A stretch of 50,228 bases of DNA from an uncultured Alphaproteobacteria bacterium (GTDB taxonomy: Bacteria > Pseudomonadota > Alphaproteobacteria > RF32 > CAG-239): assembly GCA_905235385.1 (NCBI GenBank), contig CAJOLB010000001.1, forward strand, positions 1 through 50,228, read 5' to 3'. Under the pieces are notes generated by a model. It was given only the letters and a program-made list of their open reading frames with translations, did no database searches and was not told the origin of the DNA. This document shows, piece after piece, positions 18,919-26,970 of this stretch. Position numbers and translations under genes: made by a program. The stretch's first letter is position 1. Each line of letters opens with the position of its first letter.

Positions 18919-19509
18919 TTAAGACCATATAAAAAAGAAATGACAAGTTGAAGCGTCATCACAAACGCTGCAAAGCTCTTGCATACGATTAATTGTTAAA
19001 GTTTTAAGAGCATTCCTTGTAACATAATTCGTATGTTGACCGCTGACATTTTCGTTGTATTTAACAAACAGCGTTTCTAATAAGAAATCAGCCCTTGGAA
19101 CAGCCTGTTTATAAAGGTTAACACAAATATCATAGGCATCTTTTTTAATCTGAACTCTCAAACCAAAATAGTACGCACAAGTTTCACAGGAACGGTTTCG
19201 ATAGAGTAAAACTTGATTTTGAAAAGAATCATAAACAAAGGCGCTATTGTCTTTAACCATTTCTTTTGGAATAACCCCAAGAGAATTGAAAAAATTTTTT
19301 GCATAGTATGGAACAGCGCTTAAATCAATGCCCTGAGAATGCAAAACAGCAGAATTATCCAAGATATACCCGATTTGTTCGGCTTGTTTGTTTAAACGAT
19401 GTTGATACATGGCTTTTGAGTATCCGGCTAAACCACCGGCGGATAAAACCCCGATAATCGCTAGAACGCCCAGCATTTCAACCATACTTCTACCCTTTTG
19501 ATGCATCAT
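18919..19509 (-). CDS. Type IV prepilin-like protein with class III signal sequence
   Basis: MMHQKGRSMVEMLGVLAIIGVLSAGGLAGYSKAM prepilin-peptidase site plus hydrophobic helix; SD aggggag. Confidence 0.85.
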   Translation of the reverse strand: MMHQKGRSMVEMLGVLAIIGVLSAGGLAGYSKAMYQHRLNKQAEQIGYILDNSAVLHSQGIDLSAVPYYAKNFFNSLGVIPKEMVKDNSAFVYDSFQNQVLLYRNRSCETCAYYFGLRVQIKKDAYDICVNLYKQAVPRADFLLETLFVKYNENVSGQHTNYVTRNALKTLTINRMQELCSVCDDASTCHFFFIWS

Positions 19510-19518
19510 AACTCCCCT

Positions 19519-19562
19519 TTAAAAGTGTAAAGAAAAAATGAACCTATTTTTTTTACACTTTT
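19519..19562. repeat. Dispersed intergenic repeat copy D / hairpin directly upstream of the prepilin-like gene
   Basis: AAAAGTGTAAAGAAAAAATGAACCTATTTTTTTTACACTTTTT, inverted arms AAAAGTGTAAA/TTTACACTTTT. Confidence 0.65.
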
Positions 19563-19613
19563 TAAAATTTCATTTTAATTGATTCTTAAGGGAAATTTTA
19601 GTACAATAATCTT

Positions 19614-19659
19614 AAAGGAATCGTAAAAATTTAAGGTTCCTTTTTTCTTTACACTTTGA
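19614..19659 (+). repeat. Dispersed intergenic repeat, copy B
   Basis: AAAGGAATCGTAAAAATTTAAGGTTCCTTTTTTCTTTACACTTTGA, near-identical over ~41 nt to copy C. Confidence 0.75.
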
Positions 19660-19709
19660 GCAATATTTATTCATTTTTAAATAATATTTCACATCAATCA
19701 TTTTTTATC

Positions 19710-19757
19710 TTGACCATTTGTTACTTTTAAGATACAAAACTCACATAAAGTAACAAA
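19710..19757 (+). promoter_or_regulatory. Sigma70-like promoter with an 11-bp inverted-repeat operator candidate
   Basis: TTGACC (19710-19715), 17 nt, TACAAA (19733-19738); TTTGTTACTTT (19717-19727) and exact reverse complement AAAGTAACAAA (19747-19757). Confidence 0.6.
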
Positions 19758-19768
19758 GGAGAAATATT

Positions 19769-21943
19769 TTGAAAAATTTTGTGAGATTTTGCCTTCGGAC
19801 ATTTTTTTATGTTTTTAAGGTCAGATGTCAGTTTCAGTTCGATTTAAAAAAACTCCCTAAAAAAGGTGTATATGTTTCGAACCACGTATCATATTTGGAC
19901 CCTGTTTTGTTATTTGCCTTTCTGCCAGGAAATCCGATCTTTGCCTTAAACGGACACCTATATCGTCGCCGTTTTATTCGTTTTTTGATGAAAACGGCAG
20001 ATATCATGGAATATAATCCCATTGAACCGGCAGATTTAAAAGAATTAATTAATAAAGTTAACGACAATCGTTTAGTTGTTATTTTTGCTGAAGGGCGTAT
20101 TACTGAAACAGGCGGTTTAATGAAAATTTATGAAGCCCCCGGACTTTTGGCGGATAAAACTCAAGCGCCAATTATTCCGATTTGGATCGAGGGTCCTCAA
20201 TACAGCTATTTTTCAAAAACAAAAGACAAATTACCGCATCGCCCGATGCCTAAAATGTTGATTACGGTCGGCGCACCCAAACCTTTGAAACTAAAAGATG
20301 AGTTGCGCCGTCAGCGTGACCACTTAAGCAATGAAATTTATCATATTTTAACGGATATGCAGTTCAAAATTACATATAATCCGGACATTTCAATTTTTGC
20401 ACAGCTTGTCAAAACTTCTAAAGTTTATTCTAAGAAAGGCTTTTTCTTTAAGCGCCCGATGGTTATTGAAGATATCAACCGCAAGCCTTTGAGCTATAAA
20501 GACTTATTATTAAGGGTTTATTTGCTTGGCAAGTTTTTTAAGAAAAAAGCTGCCCATTTTGAACATGTCGGTTTGTTGCTTCCGAACACGATCGCAGCAG
20601 TTGCAACATTTTTAGGATTATCCGCTTATGAGCGTGTGCCGGTGATGCTGAACTTTTCGGTTGGTGCAAAAAATATGCTCTCCATGTGCAGAACGGCTCA
20701 GGTTAAATTTGTGATTACCTCATTAACCTTTATCCGCACAGCTAAAATGGAACCTGTTGTCGAGCTTTTAAAGTCAAGTGGTATTGAAGTGTTTTATCTC
20801 GAAAGTCTAGCTAAAAAACTTGGAATCATCAGCAAACTCGGCGCTCTTTTACGATATAAAACAAAGCGCGTACCGCACAGACACGGTGGAAACAGAAAGG
20901 CAGCTATTTTGTTTACTTCCGGTTCTGAAGGTGCTCCAAAAGCTGTTGTTTTAAGCCATGCTAACATTATTTCAAACATCAAACAGGTTACAACTGTTGA
21001 AACAATAAACATGAAAGATTTGGTGTTTAATGCTATGCCTATGTTTCATAGTTTTGGCTTAACCATAGGTACTCTGTTTCCGCTCTTGGAAGGTGGGCGT
21101 GTATTCCTTTACCCCTCACCTTTGCACTATCGTGTGATTGCTGAGTTAATTTATGAACTTGGTGCAACGATTCTTTTTGGAACAGATACCTTTTTCAGAG
21201 GTTACGGTCGTATTGCGCACCCTTATGATTTCTATAACGTTCGTTTTATGTATGCCGGTGCTGAAGCTGTTAAATTAGATACAAGAAACTTATTTATGGA
21301 ACATATGGGCGTTCGCATTATGGAAGCCTACGGTGTAACAGAATGTGCCCCGTTTGTTGCGGCAAATAATCACGTGTATAACCGCTTTGGCTCGATCGGT
21401 AAAATCGTGCCGGGTATTGAATATAAAGTTGAACCTGTTCCGGGTATAGAAAAAGGCGGTGAACTCGTCGTTAAAGGACCGAACATTATGCTCGGATACA
21501 TTATGCCTGACAATCCCGGAGTACTTGTGCCCTTAGAGGGCGGATGGTATCATACGGGTGATGTGGTTGAAATTGATGAAATCGGATATGTCTATATTAA
21601 AGACCGTATCAAACGCTTTGCTAAAATCGGCGGCGAAATGGTTTCTTTAAATGCCGTTCAGGATATGGTTATCAGCGCTTATGAATGGATGGGACCTGAT
21701 TTCAGCTACGGCATTGTTGCCGTCCCACACGAAAGCAAGGGTGAACAAATTGTTTTGGTTACCAACAACATGCAGGTCAAGCAAGAAGTTTTGCACGATT
21801 ATATCAAAAACAACGGTATGTCCGAACTCTTCTTGCCGCGAACGATTTTGTATCATGAGAAAATCCCCGCTTTCCTAACAGGTAAAACCGATAATGTTAC
21901 CTTGAAAAAAGAAGTGATGGAAGAACTCGGATTAAATAAATAA
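19769..21943 (+). CDS. aas: Bifunctional 2-acylglycerophosphoethanolamine acyltransferase/acyl-ACP synthetase-like (PlsC + AMP-binding)
   Basis: SNHVSYLDPVLL and FAEGRITETG acyltransferase motifs; AMP-binding FTSGSEGAPKAVVLSH, YGVTECAPF, YHTGD. Confidence 0.85.
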   Translation: MKNFVRFCLRTFFYVFKVRCQFQFDLKKLPKKGVYVSNHVSYLDPVLLFAFLPGNPIFALNGHLYRRRFIRFLMKTADIMEYNPIEPADLKELINKVNDNRLVVIFAEGRITETGGLMKIYEAPGLLADKTQAPIIPIWIEGPQYSYFSKTKDKLPHRPMPKMLITVGAPKPLKLKDELRRQRDHLSNEIYHILTDMQFKITYNPDISIFAQLVKTSKVYSKKGFFFKRPMVIEDINRKPLSYKDLLLRVYLLGKFFKKKAAHFEHVGLLLPNTIAAVATFLGLSAYERVPVMLNFSVGAKNMLSMCRTAQVKFVITSLTFIRTAKMEPVVELLKSSGIEVFYLESLAKKLGIISKLGALLRYKTKRVPHRHGGNRKAAILFTSGSEGAPKAVVLSHANIISNIKQVTTVETINMKDLVFNAMPMFHSFGLTIGTLFPLLEGGRVFLYPSPLHYRVIAELIYELGATILFGTDTFFRGYGRIAHPYDFYNVRFMYAGAEAVKLDTRNLFMEHMGVRIMEAYGVTECAPFVAANNHVYNRFGSIGKIVPGIEYKVEPVPGIEKGGELVVKGPNIMLGYIMPDNPGVLVPLEGGWYHTGDVVEIDEIGYVYIKDRIKRFAKIGGEMVSLNAVQDMVISAYEWMGPDFSYGIVAVPHESKGEQIVLVTNNMQVKQEVLHDYIKNNGMSELFLPRTILYHEKIPAFLTGKTDNVTLKKEVMEELGLNK

Positions 21944-21946
21944 CAA

Positions 21947-21976
21947 AAAGCCTCTCAAACGAGAGGCTCTTTTTTT
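21947..21976. terminator. Bidirectional Rho-independent terminator
   Basis: AAAAAGCCTCTCAAACGAGAGGCTCTTTTTTTT. Confidence 0.85.
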
Positions 21977-21977
21977 T

Positions 21978-24002
21978 CTATAAGCTGCCTGTTTTCAAAA
22001 GTTTGTAATATTTATAAACAGATCCGTCCTGAACGCTCCAACTGAAATCCTTTTTCATGGCATTGATTTTCATAGCCTTGATAACATCCGGCGTTCTGTA
22101 AAAACAGTACAAAGCTTTTTGTAAAGTATCGGCATAAGCATTAACATTATTTTTTAGTTTTTGAGCTTCGGTATTTGAACCATACACTTTTTGACCGTCA
22201 GCAAAAAAGACATCTGTCCTGAAGCCGTTAACCCCGCTTTCTATTGTATCAACCAAACCGCCGGTCGAAGTAGCGATAGGAAGCGCCCCTTTAGCCATAG
22301 CCTCCATTTGTGTCAGACCGCAAGGTTCAAACAAAGAAGGCATAAGATAAAAGTCAGAAGCAAGTTGCAAAGCGTATGCGAACTCATCTCTGTATCCTCT
22401 GAAAACAAAAATTCTTTCTGCTGCTTGTGAACTTATTTTAGAAACTTTATCGCGAAATTCTGTCAGCATTTTATAAAGCCTGACATCTCCGGCACCGCCC
22501 ATAGCAACAATCGGAAACTCATATTTCATCTCTTTTATTTTAACAAGCGTCTTTAAAAGAGATTCACAGGCAATATCATATCCTTTTTGTTCGACAAGAC
22601 GACTCGTTGCACACATAAAAGGAATTTTTGATGCACTTTTTGCAAGAGCGGATAAATCCGAAAACTTATAAATATCTATAAGAGGAATCACTTTGTTTTT
22701 GAATGTGTTATCCGAAGCAATTCGAGACAATAGTTTAATGCATTCTTCTTTGTTCTTGGTTTTATTGGCAAGAGTGTTTTCATCATAAATTTTAAAATCA
22801 AACCCCGTAAAATAAGAATTTAAGCGCTGAATTTTTGCCTGATTCGGAGAGATTAATTTTTTCTCATATCCATTCACGATACCAAAAAATGTATGATAAT
22901 TTTTACGTATTTTCAAAATATCTCTGAAATCAAGACCCAACCCTAAATCTTTCGAAACCTCTTCCATATAGTTCTTTGAAACGGTAACAATACGATCTGC
23001 CAAATGAAAATTAGAAGAAGCCTGATTGTAACAATCATAAACGAGTAAAGTATTGGTTGTCCGCGGATTGCTGTTTTTAACCGTTTTGGCATTTTTAAAA
23101 ACATTCACGGTGTATTCTTCATAAAGACCATTAAGCAACCGAGCCGTATTGGGAAAATCCCATCCTTGATATCCTAAATGGTGCGCAATATGAATAATCG
23201 GCAAATTCCGAATGAGTGTTGATGATTCTTGAGTTATTTTACCGTCGCCGGCCTGAAGAGGAGATAAATATTTGCATAATCCGCTCAAAGCGCCGCTGTG
23301 CCAATCATTGGCCACAATAATATTCGGCGCTTTCAGATTCCGTATATGAGCTTCCGAAGATTCCACTAAGATTGTATAAACAGCCTTAGAGAAAAAGGCA
23401 AATCTCTCAACTTCATCAATATTGCTTTGATTTAAAACATAACACCCGTCTTGCGTAGAAGGATTTTTCGGCGAAGGATTGATACCAAAAAAATGCTGAT
23501 TTCGCAAAAAGATATAGCGAACATCATTAAAAACACCGGAATATAACTCAACGTCATATTCTTTAAGATTTGACTCACCGTCAACAAATACGACCGAAAC
23601 AGCCCCCAAAAGAGAAACGGCCACTTTTTGATTTTCAGCGCCGTAATATATATTGTTTTCCAGTTTTGCTGATTTTTTGCCGGTATTCCCCTCATACATC
23701 GGGGTAATAATCGACATTCTGTGAGACAAATGTTCAAATGTTTTATTAAAATTTTCCGGCAACTCGGAAGCAACCATACCAAGACCGCCCCACTTCATGA
23801 AAGTAGCTGTCTCGGAAGACAAAATCCAAGCATCAATCAAATCAATTTGAGGCCATTCTTTTTCTCCCAGACAAGAAATTTGGGCAATTGTTTGAATAAA
23901 TGAAAAATCTGTCTGATCCGTCTTAGAAGTAAATGGTAATGATTTGTTCTTATTGAAACCCTCTTCAAGGAATCCTGATGATAAATTTGAATTTTCAGAC
24001 AT
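21978..24002 (-). CDS. GT5 glycogen/starch synthase-like glycosyltransferase with N-terminal extension
   Basis: KWGGLGMVASELP, NDWHSGAL, ATSRLVEQKGYD, PSLFEPCGLTQMEAMAKGALPIATSTGGLVDTI. Confidence 0.85.
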   Translation of the reverse strand: MSENSNLSSGFLEEGFNKNKSLPFTSKTDQTDFSFIQTIAQISCLGEKEWPQIDLIDAWILSSETATFMKWGGLGMVASELPENFNKTFEHLSHRMSIITPMYEGNTGKKSAKLENNIYYGAENQKVAVSLLGAVSVVFVDGESNLKEYDVELYSGVFNDVRYIFLRNQHFFGINPSPKNPSTQDGCYVLNQSNIDEVERFAFFSKAVYTILVESSEAHIRNLKAPNIIVANDWHSGALSGLCKYLSPLQAGDGKITQESSTLIRNLPIIHIAHHLGYQGWDFPNTARLLNGLYEEYTVNVFKNAKTVKNSNPRTTNTLLVYDCYNQASSNFHLADRIVTVSKNYMEEVSKDLGLGLDFRDILKIRKNYHTFFGIVNGYEKKLISPNQAKIQRLNSYFTGFDFKIYDENTLANKTKNKEECIKLLSRIASDNTFKNKVIPLIDIYKFSDLSALAKSASKIPFMCATSRLVEQKGYDIACESLLKTLVKIKEMKYEFPIVAMGGAGDVRLYKMLTEFRDKVSKISSQAAERIFVFRGYRDEFAYALQLASDFYLMPSLFEPCGLTQMEAMAKGALPIATSTGGLVDTIESGVNGFRTDVFFADGQKVYGSNTEAQKLKNNVNAYADTLQKALYCFYRTPDVIKAMKINAMKKDFSWSVQDGSVYKYYKLLKTGSL

Positions 24003-24152
24003 ATTTTCTCTCTTAGGTTTGTGGTATATTATTTGTTATAGCATTTATTTTGAATAAAACAACTAAAAAAACTTAAATCTCTTGACTTGTGAATGTTTAA
24101 TCACTAAGTTGATAATATATCAATAGGATTTATAAATTAAAGAGGTTTAGCT

Positions 24153-24707
24153 ATGAAAAAACATCATCATTTTGAAGATGAAAAAGAAATTGAAAGCCAA
24201 TCAACAGAAGAATGTCCCGATAAAAATCAAGAAACAGATACAAAAACAGATGAAGATTTGACTGCGGCGCTTGAAGAAAATCAAAAATTAAAAGACGAGC
24301 TCTTACGTGCTTTGGCCGAATCGGAAAACATCAAAAAAAGATGTGCCGCTGAAATCGAAAAAACAAACAAATATGCCGTTTCATCATTTGCCAAAGATTT
24401 GCTGGGCGTTGCCGACAATTTGGATCGAGCTCTGAACGCTGTCCAAAATGAAACGAGCGATGATGCCAAGGCACTGCTTGAAGGTGTTGAACTCACGAAA
24501 AAAGAACTCACGCACGTCTTTGAAAAATTTGGTATTACAAAAATGGAAAGCATGGGAAAACCCTTTGACCCGAATTTCCATCAGGTTATTCAACAAGTTT
24601 CAGACCCGTCAAAACCTGCCGGAACAATTATTTCCGAGCTGCAAACGGGATATATGATTAACGGGCGTATCTTACGCGAAGCGATGGTTGTCGTCGCCAA
24701 AGACTAA
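24153..24707 (+). CDS. grpE: Nucleotide exchange factor GrpE
   Basis: Coiled-coil N-terminus, LLGVADNLDRAL, FDPNFHQVIQQV, GYMINGRILREAMVVVAK. Confidence 0.95.
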   Translation: MKKHHHFEDEKEIESQSTEECPDKNQETDTKTDEDLTAALEENQKLKDELLRALAESENIKKRCAAEIEKTNKYAVSSFAKDLLGVADNLDRALNAVQNETSDDAKALLEGVELTKKELTHVFEKFGITKMESMGKPFDPNFHQVIQQVSDPSKPAGTIISELQTGYMINGRILREAMVVVAKD

Positions 24708-24724
24708 ATTTTTTAAGGTCTGCC

Positions 24725-26446
24725 ATGTCTTTTGACTTAATGTTTCAAAAAGCAAATGAACTATATCTCAACGGAGCTTACAGACAAGCTGAAAGGATTT
24801 ATCGGCAGATTTTGGCTTTTGCGCCTGAAAATGCAGATGTTTTGAATATGCTCGGGCTCGTTGCGGCCGCTCAAAACGAACATGAAGAGGCTGTCAGTTG
24901 CTTTTACGCAGCCTTAAAAAGTGCCACGAACCCCTTACCTGTTTATTTTAATCTTGCTGTGTCTCTGACATATATATCAAAATTTAACGAGGCAATAGAA
25001 GCTTATGAGCATATTTTAAAAATCGCTCCGAACACCAAAGAAGCCTATAACAATTTAGGCGGTATTTATGAAAAGACAGGCGATATCCAAAAGGCTAAAA
25101 TAAGTTATCAAAAAGCCATTGAATTAGATCAAAATTATATTGATCCTTTAGTCAATATTGCCTTTTTAGAAAAAGATGAATCAACCCTTGAAGCAACAGC
25201 TTTGAAGTTTAGCGCTTCTCCAGTGCCTTTTTATTATCTTGCCTTAATGAATTATGAAACAGGTGATTACAAAAAAGCATTATCCTTCATTTTAAAAGCC
25301 GATCAATTAGAAGAATCATACGATATTAAAAACCTCACAGCTCAAATTTATCTAAAGCTTTCAGAAAACGAAAATGCCATAAAATATTTTCATCAAGCAC
25401 TTATTTTGGCCCCGAAAAGTCTGGACGCTCTTATCGATTTAGGCACATTGGAACAAAATGAATCATATTTAAAAAAAGCAATATCCATCAACTTTCAAAA
25501 CCCTCAGGCACACCTTGCCTATGCTGACTTTTTATCCCACGAAAACCGAAAAGCTGAAGCTTTGGAAGAATATCGCCAAGCACTTCTGTTAGGAGCTAAA
25601 AATGCAGCTTTATGCAACAATATCGCTTTGATTTTAAAAGATATGGCAGATTATAAAGGTGCACTTGATTTGTTCTTAAATGCCTTTTTGGAAGATCCTG
25701 AAAATCAAAATATTGCAATCAATATGGCTGAAACTCTTGTTCTTCTTTACAATTCAGAACCTGATGCTGCCATAAAAATAGCAAAACTTTGGGAAAAGAA
25801 CGCACCCGAAAATGTGTTTGCCAAGAAAACGCTTGCCTCTTTTGAAAACAACACCGAAAAACAAGTTGAGGGTTATACCGAGCAATTATTTGATAATTTT
25901 GCTCATATTTATGATGAGCGCATGAAAGAAATCAAGTATAATGTTTTTAATAAAATCAAAGAGTTAGAATTACATCTTGAGGGCAATATTTTAGATTTGG
26001 GGTGTGCAACGGGATTGGCTCCCGAAAATCTAAAAACCCAAAACAGCCGTTGGACCGGCGTCGATATCTCGGAAAATATGCTCAAATCAGCCAAAGATAA
26101 AAAGCTGTATGAGACTTTGCACCAAAGCGATATAGAACAATTTTTAAAAGATAATTCAAAGACTTATGACAATATTTTATGCTTAGATGTTCTCGAATAT
26201 ATTCAACATTATGAAAATATCTTCAAACTCTGTTGCCCTTCCCGCCTCATTTTAACAATCGAAACAGCGCCGAAAAACATCAAAACCGTAACCTTATCGC
26301 CTCAAGGTCGCTATCAGCACAATCCGAAACATATTGAAGAACAACTTCAAAAAGCCGGATATAAAACGATTAACACACATAAACTCGTTTTAAGAAAAGA
26401 AAACGGCAAAGATGTGGAAGGTGTCTTGTTTATTGCAAATGCATAA
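24725..26446 (+). CDS. TPR protein with C-terminal SAM-dependent methyltransferase domain
   Basis: Multiple TPRs (EAIEAYEHILKIAPNTKEAYNNLG...) then NILDLGCATGLAPENL motif I and LCLDVLEYI. Confidence 0.85.
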   Translation: MSFDLMFQKANELYLNGAYRQAERIYRQILAFAPENADVLNMLGLVAAAQNEHEEAVSCFYAALKSATNPLPVYFNLAVSLTYISKFNEAIEAYEHILKIAPNTKEAYNNLGGIYEKTGDIQKAKISYQKAIELDQNYIDPLVNIAFLEKDESTLEATALKFSASPVPFYYLALMNYETGDYKKALSFILKADQLEESYDIKNLTAQIYLKLSENENAIKYFHQALILAPKSLDALIDLGTLEQNESYLKKAISINFQNPQAHLAYADFLSHENRKAEALEEYRQALLLGAKNAALCNNIALILKDMADYKGALDLFLNAFLEDPENQNIAINMAETLVLLYNSEPDAAIKIAKLWEKNAPENVFAKKTLASFENNTEKQVEGYTEQLFDNFAHIYDERMKEIKYNVFNKIKELELHLEGNILDLGCATGLAPENLKTQNSRWTGVDISENMLKSAKDKKLYETLHQSDIEQFLKDNSKTYDNILCLDVLEYIQHYENIFKLCCPSRLILTIETAPKNIKTVTLSPQGRYQHNPKHIEEQLQKAGYKTINTHKLVLRKENGKDVEGVLFIANA

Positions 26447-26530
26447 TTAAAAACATATCCGCGCCTGCTGCTCATCATCATTTTACGATGTTGGGTTTTA
26501 CGCATGAACTTCTTTCGTGGTCGTTTTCGT

Positions 26531-26761
26531 TTAGCTCTTCACAACGATTTTTGACATTTCTCCAGACACAAAAAAAGACAGAACTTGATTACTATCCTTT
26601 CCTGCTGGTATAGCGACGTAAGAAAAAATGAGATATCTATCAATTTGATGTGTTTGTAATTTTGTTCTTGCTTTATTTTTATCATAAGATATGATGTTTT
26701 TGTACCATTTAGGTGCAAGGCTGTCAGAAGCCTCATACACGAAACGGTGTTTTACATTAAG
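26531..26761 (-). pseudogene. Possible 3' gene remnant
   Basis: Minus-frame peptide LNVKHRFVYEASDSLAPKWYKNIISYDKNKARTKLQTHQIDRYLIFSYVAIPAGKDSNQVLSFFVSGEMSKIVVKS looks protein-like, but only a GTG start is available and a TGA lies just upstream. Confidence 0.3.
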
Positions 26762-26799
26762 GATATAGCATCGTCATTTATGCTCTTTATATTAAAGAA

Positions 26800-26970
26800 C
26801 ATAATAAATATATCCCCGATTTTAATATCTCTTATGGTCGGGGGGCTTTTAGCGAATGTTCAAGGATATATCCCAAAGGCTAAAAGAGTCATTTTTTCGT
26901 GTATGATTTCTGAACTCCCTGACCACCTGACTGGTGGTTGTTTTTTTTATTTTCAGGGAGATTTTTAAAA
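26800..26970 (+). promoter_or_regulatory. Structured 5' leader / candidate cis-regulatory RNA upstream of GT8-Stealth gene
   Basis: Complementary pairs 26808-26815/26864-26871, 26814-26819/26838-26843, 26846-26853/26879-26886, CTCCCTGA 26915-26922/TCAGGGAG 26953-26960 (contains the SD), ACCACC 26922-26927/GGTGGT 26933-26938 followed by T8. Confidence 0.5.

Noticed and set aside
24060-24152. CIRCE/HrcA or RpoH promoter upstream of grpE
   Set aside because: No TTAGCACTC-N9-GAGTGCTAA; a TTGACT element is present but no convincing matching -10/RpoH box.
26447-26760. tRNA or small structured RNA gene in the gap after the TPR-methyltransferase gene
   Set aside because: No cloverleaf, no CCA/T-loop context; better explained as possible gene remnant plus leader.
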